Source of the DNA: Calliopsis andreniformis
Taxonomy: Eukaryota > Arthropoda > Insecta > Hymenoptera > Andrenidae
Assembly: GCF_051401765.1 (NCBI RefSeq)
Contig: NW_027480532.1
Span: 1,054,001-1,118,000, forward strand
Direction: 5' to 3'
DNA: 64,000 bases
Shown here: one piece after another, positions 15,576-29,829 of the stretch
How the letters are laid out: every line of letters starts with the position of its first letter
How positions within the stretch are numbered: the first letter of the stretch is position 1
Program-made: the position numbers and the translations under genes
The notes under the pieces: model-generated
Databases searched by the model: none
What the model was told of the DNA's origin: nothing
The model's input: only the letters and a program-made list of their open reading frames with translations

Positions 15576-17415
15576 CCTCAAACCTCAATCTTCAATCCTC
15601 AATACTCAATCTGCAATCCTCAATCCTCAATCCTCAATCCTCAATCCTCAATCGTCGATCCTCAATCCCCAACCCTCAATCTTCAATCCTCAATCCTCAA
15701 TCCCCAATCCTCAATCCTCAATCCTCAATCTTCAATCCTCAATACCCAATCTTCAATCCTCAATTCTCAATACTCAATAGAATATCCTGAATTCTCAGCA
15801 TTCGATACTCAAACCTCAACACGCAACCCTCAATCCTCAATCCTCAATCCTCAATCCTCAATCTTCAATCCTCAATACTCAATCTTCAATCCTCCATCCT
15901 CAATCCTCAGTCCTCAATCCTCAATCCTCAATCGTCAGGCTTCAATCCTCAATACTCAATCTTCAATCCTCAATCCTCAATCGTCATTCGTCAATCCTCA
16001 TTCTTCAATCCTCAATACCCGATCCTCAATCTTCAATCTTCAACCCTCAATCCTCAACTCTCAATCCTCAACCCTCAATCCTCAGACCTCAAACCTCAAT
16101 CCTCAACCGTCAGCCCTCATCCTCAATCCTCAATCCTCAATCTTCAATCCTCAATCCTCAATCCTCATGCCTCAATCCAAAATCCTCAATCCTCAGTCAT
16201 CAAACCTCAATCCTGAATCCTCAATCCTGAATCCTCAATCTTCAGACCTCAGACCTGAACAATCAGATGTCAATCCTCAATCCTCAATAGAATATCATCA
16301 ATTCACAGTTTTCAATACTCAATACTCGATCTTCAATCCTCAATCCTCAATCCTCAATCCTCAATCCTCAATCCTGAATCGTCAGTCTTCAATCCTCAGT
16401 ACTCAATCTTCAATCCTCAATCCTCAATCCTCAATCCTCAAACCTCATTCTACAATCCTCAATACCCAATCCTCAATCTTCAATCCTCAATCCTCAATCC
16501 TCAATACTCAATCCTCAATCCTCAGTCCTCAGTCCTCAAACCTCAATCCTCAACCCTCAGCCCTCATCCTCATTCCTCAATCCTAAATTCTCAACCCTCA
16601 AACCTCAAACCTCAATCCTCAACCGTCAGTCCTCGTCCTCAGTCCTCAAACCTCAACCCTCAACCCTCAGCCCTCATCCTCAATCCTCAATCCTCAATCT
16701 TCAATCCTCAATCCTCAATCCTCAATTCTCAATCCTCAATCCTCAATCCTCAGACCTCAAACATCAATACTCAAACCTCAGTCCTCGTCCTCAATCCTCA
16801 ATCGTCAATCCTCAATCCTCAATCCTCAATTCTCAATCCTCAATCCTCAATCCTCAGACCTCAAACATCAATACTCAACCCTCAGTCCTCGTCCTCAATA
16901 CACAACCATCAAACCTCAATCCTCAATATTCAATCATCGATATTCAATCTTAAGTCCTCAATCCTCAATCCTCAATCCTCAATCCTCAATCCTCAATGTT
17001 CAATCCGCAATACCCAATCCTCAATCTTCAATCCTCAATCCACAGTCCTCAATCCTCAATCCTCATTCTTCAATCCTCAACACCCAATCCTCAATCTTCA
17101 ATCCTCAATCCTCAATTCTCAGACCTCAATCCTCAATCTTCAATTCTCAATACTCAATCTTCAATCCTCAATCGTCAATCCTCAATCCTCAATCCTCATT
17201 CTTCAATTCTCAACACCCAATCCTCAATCTTCAATCCTCAATCCTCAATCCTCAATTGTCAATCCTCAGTCCTCAATCCTCAGACCTCAAACATAAATAC
17301 TCAACCCTCAGTCCTCGTCCTCAATCCACAACACTCAATCCTCGAGCCTCAATCGTCAAGACTCAATACTCAATCTTCAATCCTCCATTCTCAATCCTCA
17401 ATCCTCAATCCTCAA

Positions 17416-20400
17416 CCCTTATTCTTCAATCCTCAGTACCCAATCCTCAATCTTCAATCCTCAATCCTCAATCCTCAATTCTCAACCCTCAATCCTCAAT
17501 CCTCAATCCTCAGACCTGAAACATCAATATTCAACCCTCAGTCTTCGTCCTCAATCCACAAACCTCAATCCTCAATACTCAATCTTCAATCATCAATATT
17601 CAATCCTCAATCCTCAATCCTCAATCCTCAATCCTCAATCCTCAATCCTCAATCTTCAATTCTCAATACTTAGTCTTCAATACTCAATCCTCAATACTCA
17701 AACCTCAATCCTCAATCTTCAATCCTCAATACCCAATCCTCAATCTTCAATCCTCAAACATCAATCCTCAGTTCGCAATCCTCAATCCTCAATCCTCTGA
17801 CCTCAGGCATCAATTCTCATCCCTCAGTCCTCGTCCTCAATCCACAACCCTCAATCCTCAATCCTCAACCTTCATTCATCAATATTCAACCTTCTATCCT
17901 CATTCCTCAACCCTCAATCTTCAATCCTCAATCTTCAATACTCAATCTGCAATACTCAATCCTCAATCCTCAATCCTCAATCCTCATTCTTCAATCCTGA
18001 ATACCCAATCCTCAATTTTCAATCCTCAATCCTCAATCCTCAGTCCTCAATACTCAACAATCAGTTCTCAATTCTCAATACTCAATCCTCAAGCCTCAAT
18101 CTTCAATCCTCAATACTCAATCTTCAATCCTCAATCCTCAATCCTCAATCTTCAATGCTCAATCCTCAATCCTCAATCCTCAACCTTCAATCTTCAATCC
18201 TCAATACTCAATCTGCAACCCTCAATCCTCAATCCTCAATCCTCAATCCTCATTCTTCAATCCTGAATAACCAATCCTCAATCTTCAATCCTCAATCCTC
18301 AATCCTCAATTCTCAATCCTCAATCGTCTGTCCTCAGTCCTCAAACCTCAACCCTCAACCCTCAGCCCTCATCCTCAATCCTCAATCCTCAATCCTCAAT
18401 CTTCAATCGTCAATACTCAATCTTCTATCCTCAATCCTCAATCCGCAACCCTCAATGCTCAATCCTCAATCCTCAATCCTCAAACCTCAATCTTCAATCC
18501 TCAATACTCAATCTGCAATCCTCAATCCTCAATCCTCAATCCTCAATCCTCAATCGTCGATCCTCAATCCCCAACCCTCAATCTTCAATCCTCAATCCTC
18601 AATCCCCAATCCTCAATCCTCAATCCTCAATCTTCAATCCTCAATACTCAATCTTCAATCCTCAATTCTCAATACTCAATAGAATATCCTGAATTCTCAG
18701 CATTCGATACTCAAACCTCAACACGCAACCCTCAATCCTCAATCCTCAATCCTCAATCCTCAATCTTCAATCCTCAATACTCAATCTTCAATCCTCCATC
18801 CTCAATCCTCAGTCCTCAATCCTCAATCCTCAATCGTCAGGCTTCAATCCTCAATACTCAATCTTCAATCCTCAATCCTCAATCGTCATTCGTCAACCCT
18901 CATTCTTCAATCCTCAATACCCGATCCTCAATCTTCAATCTTCAACCCTCAATCCTCAACTCTCAATCCTCAACCCTCAATCCTCAGACCTCAAACCTCA
19001 ATCCTCAACCCTCAGCCCTCATCCTCAATCCTCAATCCTCAATCTTCAATCCTCAATCCTCAATCCTCATGCCTCAATCCAAAATCCTCAATCCTCAGTC
19101 ATCAAACCTCAATCCTGAATCCTCAATCCTGAATCCTCAATCTTCAGACCTCAGACCTGAACAATCAGATGTCAATCCTCAATCCTCAATAGAATATCAT
19201 CAATTCACAGTTTTCAATACTCAATACTCGATCTTCAATCCTCAATCCTCAATCCTCAATCCTCAATCCTCAATCCTGAATCGTCAGTCTTCAATCCTCA
19301 GTACTCAATCTTCAATCCTCAATCCTCAATCCTCAATCCTCAAACCTCATTCTACAATCCTCAATACCCAATCCTCAATCTTCAATCCTCAATCCTCAAT
19401 CCTCAATACTCAATCCTCAATCCTCAGTCCTCAGTCCTCAAACCTCAATCCTCAACCCTCAGCCCTCATCCTCAATCCTCAATCCTAAATTCTCAATCCT
19501 CAAACCTCAAACCTCAATCCTCAACCGTCAGTCCTCGTCCTCAATCCTCAACCCTCAATCCTCAATCCTCAGTCCTCAATTCTCAATCCCCAATCCTCAG
19601 TCCTCAGTCCTCAAACCTCAACCCTCAACCCTCAGCCCTCATCCTCAATCCTCAATCCTCAATCTTCAATCCTCAATCCTCAATCCTCAATTCTCAATCC
19701 TCAATCCTCAATCCTCAGACCTCAAACATCAATACTCAACCCTCAGTCCTCGTCCTCAATCCTCAATCGTCAATCCTCAATCCTCAATCCTCAATTCTCA
19801 ATCCTCAATCCTCAATCCTCAGACCTCAAACATCAATACTCAACCCTCAGTCCTCGTCCTCAATACACAACCATCAAACCTCAATCCTCAATATTCAATC
19901 ATCGATATTCAATCTTAAGTCCTCAATCCTCAATCCTCAACCCTTATTCTTCAATCCTCAGTACCCAATCCTCAATCTTCAATCCTCAATCCTCAATCCT
20001 CAATTCTCAACCCTCAATCCTCAATCCTCAATCCTCAGACCTGAAACATCAATATTCAACCCTCAGTCTTCGTCCTCAATCCACAAACCTCAATCCTCAA
20101 TACTCAATCTTCAATCATCAATATTCAATCCTCAATCCTCAATCCTCAATCCTCAATCCTCAATCCTCAATCCTCAATCTTCAATCCTCAATACTTAGTC
20201 TTCAATACTCAATCCTCAATACTCAAACCTCAATCCTCAATCTTCAATCCTCAATACCCAATCCTCAATCTTCAATCCTCAAACATCAATCCTCAGTTCG
20301 CAATCCTCAATCCTCAATCCTCTGACCTCAGGCATCAATTCTCAACCCTCAGTCCTCGTCCTCAATCCACAACCCTCAATCCTCAATCCTCAACCTTCAT

Positions 20401-22465
20401 TCATCAATATTCAACCTTCTATCCTCATTCCTCAACCCTCAATCTTCAATCCTCAATCTTCAATACTCAATCTGCAATACTCAATCCTCAATCCTCAATC
20501 CTCAATCCTCATTCTTCAATCCTGAATACCCAATCCTCAATTTTCAATCCTCAATCCTCAATCCTCAGTCCTCAATACTCAACAATCAGTTCTCAATTCT
20601 CAATACTCAATCCTCAAGCCTCAATCTTCAATCCTCAATACTCAATCTTCAATCCTCAATCCTCAATCCTCAATCTTCAACGCTCAATCCTCAATCCTCA
20701 ATCCTCAACCTTCAATCTTCAATCCTCAATACTCAATCTGCAACCCTCAATCCTCAATCCTCAATCCTCAATCCTCATTCTTCAATCCTGAATAACCAAT
20801 CCTCAATCTTCAATCCTCAATCCTCAATCCTCAATTCTCAATCCTCGATCCTCTGTCCTCAGTCCACAAACCTCAACCCTCAACCCTCAGCCCTCATCCT
20901 CAATCCTCAATCCTCAATCCTCAATCTTCAATCGTCAATACCCAATCTTCAATCCTCAATCCTCAATCCGCAACCCTCAATGCTCAATCCTCAATCCTCA
21001 ATCCTCAAACCTCAATATTCAATCCTCAATACTCAATCTGCAATCCTCAATCCTCAATCCTCAATCCTCAATCCTCAATCGTCGATCCTCAATCCCCAAC
21101 CCTCAATCTTCAATCCTCAATCCTCAATCCCCAATCCTCAATCCTCAATCCTCAATCTTCAATCCTCAATACTCAATCTTCAATCCTCAATTCTCAATAC
21201 TCAATAGAATATCCTGAATTCTCAGGATTCGATACTCAAACCTCAACACGCAACCCTCAATCCTCAATCCTCAATCCTCAATCCTCAATCTTCAATCCTC
21301 AATACTCAATCTTCAATCCTCCATCCTCAATCCTCAGTCCTCAATCCTCAATCCTCAATCGTCAGGCTTCAATCCTCAATACTCAATCTTCAATCCTCAA
21401 TCCTCAATCGTCATTCGTCAATCCTCATTCTTCAATCCTCAATACCCGATCCTCAATCTTCAATCTTCAACCCTGAATCCTCAACTCTCAATCCTCAACC
21501 CTCAATCCTCAGACCTCAAACCTCAATCCTCAACCCTCAGCCCTCATCCTCAATCCTCAATCCTCAATCTTCAATCCTCAATCCTCAATCCCCATGCCTC
21601 AATCCAAAATCCTCAATCCTCAGTCATCAAACCTCAATCCTGAATCCTCAATCCTGAATCCTCAATCTTCAGACCACAGACCTGAACAATCAGATGTCAA
21701 TCCTCAATCCTCAATAGAATATCATCAATTCACAGTTTTCAATACTCAATACTCGATCTTCAATCCTCAATCCTCAATCCTCAATCCTCAATCCTCAATC
21801 CTGAATCGTCAGTCTTCAATCCTCAGTACTCAATCTTCAATCCTCAATCCTCAATCCTCAATCCTCAAACCTCATTCTACAATCCTCAATACCCAATCCT
21901 CAATCTTCAATCCTCAATCCTCAATCCTCAATACTCAATCCTCAATCCTCAGTCCTCAGTCCTCAAACCTCAATCCTCAACCCTCAGCCCTCATCCTCAA
22001 TCCTCAATCCTGAAGTCTCAATCCTCAAACCTCAAACCTCAATCCTCAACCGTCAGTCCTCGTCCTCAATCCTCAACCCTCAATCCTCAATCCTCAGTCC
22101 TCAATTCTCAATCCCCAATCCTCAGTCCTCAGTCCTCAAACCTCAACCCTCAACCCTCAGCCCTCATCCTCAATCCTCAATCCTCAATCTTCAATCCTCA
22201 ATCCTCAATCCTCAATTCTCAATCCTCAATCCTCAATCCTCAGACCTCAAACATCAATACTCAACCCTCAGTCCTCGTCCTCAATCCTCAATCGTCAATC
22301 CTCAATCCTCAATCCTCAATTCTCAATCCTCAATCCTCAATCCTCAGACCTCAAACATCAATACTCAACCCTCAGTCCTCGTCCTCAATACACAACCATC
22401 AAACCTCAATCCTCAATATTCAATCATCGATATTCAATCTTAAGTCCTCAATCCTCAATCCTCAA
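17416..22465 (+). repeat. Two-copy tandem duplication, unit 2,525 bp
   Basis: Copy one is about 17,416-19,940 and copy two about 19,941-22,465. Both start at CCCTTATTCTTC, the same breakpoint motif as the 3,168 bp duplication. Subfamily C cores at 18,691 and 21,216 and subfamily B cores at 19,202 and 21,727 are spaced exactly 2,525. Copy one also aligns with 7,259 onward at offset 10,157 and copy two with 7,259 onward at offset 12,682, so the whole stretch derives from the same ancestral unit as 4,091-10,426. Confidence 0.88.
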
Positions 22466-25214
22466 TCCTCAATCCTCAATCCTCAATGTTCAATCCGCAA
22501 TACCCAATCCTCAATATTCAATCCTCAATCCACAATCCTCAATCCTCAATCCTCATTCTTCAATCCTCAACATCCAATCCTCAATCTTCAATCCTCAATC
22601 CTCAATTCTCAGACCTCAACCCTCAATCTTCAATCCTCAATACTCAATCTGCAACGCTCAATCCTCAGTCCTCAATCCTCAATCCTCATTCTTCAATCCT
22701 CAATACCCAATCCTCAATCTTCAATCCTCAATCCACAATCCTCAATCCTCAATCCTCATTCTTCAATCCTCAACACCCAATCCTCAATCTCAAATCCTCA
22801 ATCCTCAATTCTCAGACCTCAATCCTCAATCTTCAATTCTCAATACTCAATCTTCAATCCTCAATCCTCAATCCTCAATCCTCAATCCTCAATCTTCAAT
22901 TCTCAACACCCAATCCTCAATCTTCAATCCTCAATCCTCAATCCTCAATTGTCAATCCTCAGTCCTCAATCCTCAGACCTCAAACATAAATACTCAACCC
23001 TCAGTCCTCGTCCTCAATCCACAACACTCAATCCTCGAGCCTCAATCGTCAAGACTCAATACTCAATCTTCAATCCTCCATTCTCAATCCTCAATCCTCA
23101 ATCCTCAATCCTCAATCCTCAATCCTCCATCCTCAATCGTCAGGCTTCAATCCTCAATACCCAATCCTCAGTCTTCAATCTTCAATCCTCAGTCCTCAAT
23201 TCTCAATCCTCAATCCTCAGTCCTCAGACCTCAAACCACAATCCGCAACACTCAGCCCTCATCCTCATTCCTCAATCCTCAATCGTCAATCCTCAATCCT
23301 CAATCCTCAAACCTCAACCCTCAACCCTCAGCCCTCATCCTCAATCCTCAATCCTCAATCTTCAATCCTCAATCCTCAATCCTCAATTCTCAATCCTCAA
23401 TCCTCAATCCTCAGACCTCAAACATCAATACTCAACCCTCAGTCCTCGTCCTCAATCCTCAATCGTCAATCCTCAATCCTCAATCCTCAATTCTCAATCC
23501 TCAATCCTCAATCCTCAGACCTCAAACATCAATACTCAACCCTCAGTCCTCGTCCTCAATACACAACCATCAAACCTCAATCCTCAATATTCAATCATCG
23601 ATATTCAATCTTAAGTCCTCAATCCTCAATCCTCAATCCTCAATCCTCAATCCTCAATGTTCAATCCGCAATACCCAATCCTCAATCTTCAATCCTCAAT
23701 CCACAATCCTCAATCCTCAATCCTCATTCTTCAATCCTCAACACCCAATCCTCAATCTTCAATCCTCAATCCTCAATTCTCAGACCTCAACCCTCAATCT
23801 TCAATCCTCAATACTCAATCTGCAACGCTCAATCCTCAGTCCTCAATCCTCAATCCTCATTCTTCAATCCTCAATCCACAATCCTCAATCCTCAATCCTC
23901 ATTCTTCAATCCTCAACACCCAATCCTCAATCTTCAATCCTCAATCCTCAATTCTCAGACCTCAATCCTCAATCTTCAATTCTCAACCCTCAATCCTCAA
24001 TGTTCAATCCTCAATACCCAACCTTCAGTCTTCAATCCTCAATCCTCAATCCTCAATCTTCAGTCCTCAATCCTCAGTCCTCAAACCTCAATTCTGAATC
24101 CTCAATCCTGAATCCTCAATCTTCAGCCCTCAGTCCTCAACAATCAGTTGACATTCCTCAATCATCAGTAGAATATCCTCAATTCACAGCTTTCAATACT
24201 CAATACTCAATCTGCAATCCTCCAATCTGTATCCAAAAACATCAATTTTCGCCACTCAACCCTCAGCACTCATTCCTCAATGTTCAATCCTCAATCCTCA
24301 ACTCTCAATCTTCGATCCTCAATACTGAATCTTCACTCCTCAACTCTCAATCCTCAATACTCAATCCTCAACCCTTATTCTTCAATCCTCAGTACCCAAT
24401 CCTCAATCTTCAATCCTCAATCCTCAATCCTCAATTCTCAATCCTCAATCATCAATCCTCAATCCTCAGACCTGAAACATCAATATTCAACCCTCAGTCC
24501 TCGTCCTCAATCCACAAACCTCAATCCTCAATACTCAATCTTCAATCATCAATATTCAATCTTCAATCCTCAATCCTCGATCCTCAATCCTCAATCCTCA
24601 ATCCTCAATCTTCAATTCTCAATACTTAGTCTTCAATACTCAATCCTCAATACTCAAAGCTCAATCCTCAATCTTCAATCCTCAATACCCAATCCTCAAT
24701 CTTCAGTCCCCAAACATCAATCCTCAGTTCGCAATCCTCAATCCTCAATCCTCTGACCTCAGGCATCAATTCTCAACCCTCAGTCCTCGTCCTCAATCCA
24801 CAACCCTCAATCCTCAATCCTCAACCTTCATTCATCAATATTCAACCTTCTATCCTCAATCCTCAACCCTCAATCTTCAATCCTCAATCTTCAATACTCA
24901 ATCTGCAATACTCAATCCTCAATCCTCAATCCTCAATCCTCATTCTTCAAACCTGAAAATCCAATCCTCAATTTTCAATCCTGAATCCTCAATCCTCAGT
25001 CCTCAATACTCAACAATCAGTCCTCAATTCTCAATACTCAATCCTCAAGCCTCAATCTTCAATCCTCAATACTCAATCTTCAATCCTCAATCCTCAATCC
25101 TCAATCTTCAATGCTCAATCCTCAATCCTCAATCCTCAACCCTCAATCTTCAATCCTCAATACTCAATCTGCAATCCTCAATCCTCAATCCTCAATCCTC
25201 AATCCTCATTCTTC

Positions 25215-26065
25215 AATCCTGAATAACCAATCCTCAATCTTCAATCCTCAATCCTCAATCCTCAATTCTCAATCCTCAATCCTCTGTCCTCAGTCCTCAA
25301 ACCTCAACCCTCAACCCTCAGCCCTCATCCTCAATCCTCAATCCTCAATCCTCAATCCTCAATCTTCAATCCTCAATACTCAATCTTCAATCCTCCATTC
25401 TCAATACTCAATAGAATCTCCTGAATTCTCAGGATTCGATACTCAAACCTCAACACGCAACCCTCAATCCTCAATCCTCAATCCTCAATCCTCAATCTTC
25501 AATCCTCAATACTCAATCTTCAATCCTCCATCCTCAATCCTCAGTCCTCAATCCTCAATCCTCAATCGTCAGGCTTCAATCCTCAATACTCAATCTTCAA
25601 TCCTCAATCCTCAATCGTCATTCGTCAATCCTCATTCTTCAATCCTGAATAACCAATCCTCAATCTTCAATCCTCAATCCTCAATCCTCAATTCTCAATC
25701 CTCAATCCTCTGTCCTCAGTCCTCAAACCTCAACCCTCAACCCTCAGCCCTCATCCTCAATCCTCAATCCTCAATCCTCAATCCTCAATCTTCAATCCTC
25801 AATACTCAATCTTCAATCCTCCATTCTCAATACTCAATAGAATCTCCTGAATTCTCAGGATTCGATACTCAAACCTCAACACGCAACCCTCAATCCTCAA
25901 TCCTCAATCCTCAATCCTCAATCTTCAATCCTCAATACTCAATCTTCAATCCTCCATCCTCAATCCTCAGTCCTCAATCCTCAATCCTCAATCGTCAGGC
26001 TTCAATCCTCAATACTCAATCTTCAATCCTCAATCCTCAATCGTCATTCGTCAATCCTCATTCTT
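25215..26065 (+). repeat. Two-copy tandem duplication, unit 426 bp
   Basis: GAATAACCAATCC at 25,221 and 25,647 and the subfamily C core GAATTC at 25,423 and 25,849 are spaced 426 bases. Both copies carry the private variant TAGAATCTCCTGAATTC (ATCTCC instead of the usual ATATCC), so the substitution predates the duplication. Only the second copy is followed by the usual subfamily B core, at 26,360. Confidence 0.88.
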
Positions 26066-26392
26066 CAATCCTCAATACCCGATCCTCAATCTTCAATCTT
26101 CAACCCTCAATCCTCAACTCTCAATCCTCAACCCTCAATCCCCAGACCTCAAACCTCAATCCTCAACCCTCAGCCCTCATCCTCAATCCTCAATCCTCAA
26201 TCTTCAATCCTCAATCCTCAATCATCATGCCTCAATCCAAAATCCTCAATTCTCAGTCATCAAACCTCAATCCTGAATCCTCAATCCTGAATCCTCAATC
26301 TTCAGACCTCAGACCTGAACAATCAGATGTCAATCCTCAATCCTCAATAGAATATCATCAATTCACAGTTTTCAATACTCAATACTCGATCT

Positions 26393-28700
26393 TCAATCCT
26401 CAATCCTCAATTCTCAATCCTCAATCCTCAATCCTGAATCGTCAGTCTTCAATCCTCAATCCTCAATCCTCAATTCTCAATCCTCAATCCTCAATCCTCA
26501 GACCTCAAACATCAATACTCAACCCTCAGTCCTCGTCCTCAATCCTCAATCTTCAATCCTCAATCCTCAATCCTCAATTCTCAATCCTCAATCCTCAATC
26601 CTCAGACCTCAAACATCAATACTCAACCCTCAGTCCTCGTCCTCAATACACAACCATCAAACCTCAATCCTCGATATTCAATCATCGATATTCAATCTTC
26701 AGTCCTCAATCCTCAATCCTCAATCCTCAATCCTCAATCCTCAATCCTCAATCCTCAATACCCAATCCTCAATCCTCAATCCTCAATCCACAATCCTCAA
26801 TCCTCAATCCTCATTCTTCAATCCTCAACACCCAATCCTCAATCTTCAATCCTCAATCCTCAATTCTCAGACCTCAACCCTCAATCTTCAATCCTCAATA
26901 CTCAATCTGCAACGCTCAATCCTCAGTCCTCAATCCTCAATCCTCATTCTTCAATCCTCAATACCCAATCCTCAATCTTCAATCCTCAATCCACAATCCT
27001 CAATCCTCAATCCTCATTCTTCAATCCTCAACACCCAATCCTCAATCTTCAATCCTCAATCCTCAATTCTCAGACCTCAATCCTCAATCTTCAATTCTCA
27101 ATACTCAATCTTCAATCCTCAATCCTCAATCCTCAATCCTCAATCCTCATTCTTCAATTCTCAACACCCAATCCTCAATCTTCAATCCTCAATCCTCAAT
27201 CCTCAATTTTCAATCCTCAGTCCTCAATCCTCAGACCTCAAACATAAATACTCAACCCTCAGTCCTCGTCCTCAATCCACAACACTCAATCCTCGAGCCT
27301 CAATCGTCAAGACTCAATACTCAATCTTCAATCCTCCATTCTCAATCCTCAATCCTCAATCCTCAATCCTCAATCCTCAATCCTCCATCCTCAATCGTCA
27401 GGCTTCAATCCTCAATACCCAATCCTCAGTCTTCAATCTTCAATCCTCAGTCCTCAATTCTCAATCCTCAATCCTCAGTCCTCAGACCTCAAACCACAAT
27501 CCGCAACCCTCAGCCCTCATCCTCATTCCTCAATCCTCAATCGTCAATCCTCAATCCTCAATCCTCAACCCTCAATCCTCAATGTTCAATCCTCAATACC
27601 CAACCCTCAGTCTTCAATCCTCAATCCTCAATCCTCAATCTTCAGGCCTCAATCCTCAGTCCTCAAACCTCAATTCTGAATCCTCAATCCTGAATCCGCA
27701 ATCTTCAGCCCTCAGTCCTCAACAATCAGTTGATATTCCTCGATCCTCAGTAGAATACCCTCAATTCACAGCTTTCAATACTCAATACTCAATCTGCAAT
27801 CCTCCAACCCTTATTCTTCAATCCTCAGTACCCAATCCTCAATCTTCAATCCTCAATCCTCAATCCTCAATTCTCTGTCCTCAATCCTCAATCCTCAATC
27901 CTCAGACCTGAAACATCAATATTCAACCCTCAGTCCTTGTCCTCAATCCAGAAACCTCAATCCTCAATCCCCAATCTTCAATCATCAATATTCAATCTTC
28001 AATCCTCAATCCTCAATCCTCAATCCTCAATCCTCAATCCTCAATCTTCAATTCTCAATACTCAGTCTTCAATACTCAATCCTCAATACTCAAACCTCAA
28101 TCCTCAATCTTCAATCCTCAATACCCAATCCTCAATCTTCAATCCTCAAACTTCAATCCTCAGTTCGCAATCCCCAATCCTCAATCCTCTGACCTCAGGC
28201 ATCAATACTCAACCCTCAGTCCTCGTCCTCAATCCACAACCCTCAATCCTCAATCCTCAACCTTCATTCATCAATATTCAACCTTATATCCTCAATCCTC
28301 AACCCTCAATCTTCAATCCTCAATCCTCAATACTCAATCTGCAATACTCAATCCTCAATCCTCAATCCGCAATCCTCATTCTTCAATCCTGAATACCCAA
28401 TCCTCAATTTTCAATCCTCAATCCTCAATCCTCAGTCCTCAATACTCAACAATCAGTCCTCAATTCTCAATACTCAATCCTCAAGCCTCAATCTTCAATC
28501 CTCAATACTCAATCTTCAATCCTCAATCCTCAATCCTCAATCTTCAATGCTCAATCCTCAATCCTCAATCCTCAACCCTCAATCTTCAATCCTCAATACT
28601 CAATCTGCAATCCTCAATCCTCAATCCTCAATCCTCAATCCTCACTCTTCAATCCTGAATAACCAATACTCAATCTTCAATCCTCAATCCTCAATCCTCA
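26393..28700 (+). repeat. Second copy of the 26,392-offset array block
   Basis: Partner of the block at 1-2,300. Variant heptamers, the subfamily A core at 27,763 and the AATGCTC variant at 28,546 all lie at the same offset from the first copy, with no insertion or deletion seen between landmarks. This suggests a recent duplication, or a collapse or mis-join in assembly. Confidence 0.85.
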
Positions 28701-29550
28701 ATTCTCAATCCTCAATCCTCTGTCCTCAGTCCTCAGACCTCAACCCTCAACCATCAGCCCTCATCCTCAATCCTCAATACTCAATCCTCAATCCTCAATC
28801 TTCAATCCTCAATACTCAATCTTCAATAATCAATCCTCAATTCTCAATCATCAATACTCAATCCTCAATCGTCGATCCTCAATCCCCAATCCTCAATCTT
28901 CAATCCTCATTCCTCAATCCACAACCATCAATCCTCAATCCTGAATCTTCAATCATCAATATTCAATCTTCAGTCCTCAATCCTCAATCCTCAATACTCA
29001 ATCCTCAATCCTCAATGTTCAATCCGCAATACCCAATCATCAATCTTCAATCCTCAATCCTCAATCCTCAAACTTCAATCCTCAATCCTCAATCCTCATG
29101 CCTCAATCCTCAATCCTCAATCCTCAGTCATCAAACCTCAATCCTCAATCCTCATTCTTCAACCCTCAACACCCAATCCTCAATCTTCAATCCTCTATCC
29201 TCAATTCTCAGAACTCAACACTCAATCTTCAATCCTCAATACTCAATCTGCAACCCTCAATCCTCAGTCCTCAATCCTCAATCCTCATTCTTCAATCCTC
29301 AATACCCAATCCTCAATCTTCAATTCTCAATCCACAATCCTCAATCCTCAATCCTCATTCTTCAATCCTCAACACCCAATCCTCTATCTTCAATCCTCAA
29401 TCCTCAATTCTCAGACCTCAATCCTCAATCTTCAATCCTCAATACTCAATCTTCAATCCTCAATACTCAATCCTCAATCCCCAATCTTCAATCTTCAATA
29501 CTCAATCTTCAATAATCAATCCTCAATTCTCAATCCTCAATACCCAATCC
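28547..29550 (+). repeat. Array block copied at about 35,758-36,760 (offset 7,211)
   Basis: The AATGCTC variant at 28,546 and the CATGCCTCAATCC variant at 29,097 recur at 35,757 and 36,308. Intervening heptamer variants (TCAATAATCAATCC, TCGATCCTCAATCCCC, AATGTTCAATCCGC) follow in the same order. Small differences such as CACTCTTC versus CATTCTTC and one missing sub-block show that the copies have diverged since duplication. Confidence 0.75.
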
Positions 29551-29829
29551 TCAATCCTCAATCTTCAATCATCAATACTCAGTCTTCAATCCTCAATCCT
29601 CAATCCTCAATCCTCAATCCTCATTCTTCAATCCTCAATACACAATCCTCAATCTTCAATCCTCAATCCTCAATACTCAATCCTCAATCCTCAGGCCTCA
29701 AACATCAATACTCAACCCTCAGTCCTCGTCCTCAATCCACAACAATCAATCCTCAATCCTCATTCTTCAATTATCAATATTCAATCTTCAGTCCTCAATC
29801 CTCAATCCTCAATCCTCAATCCTCAATCC

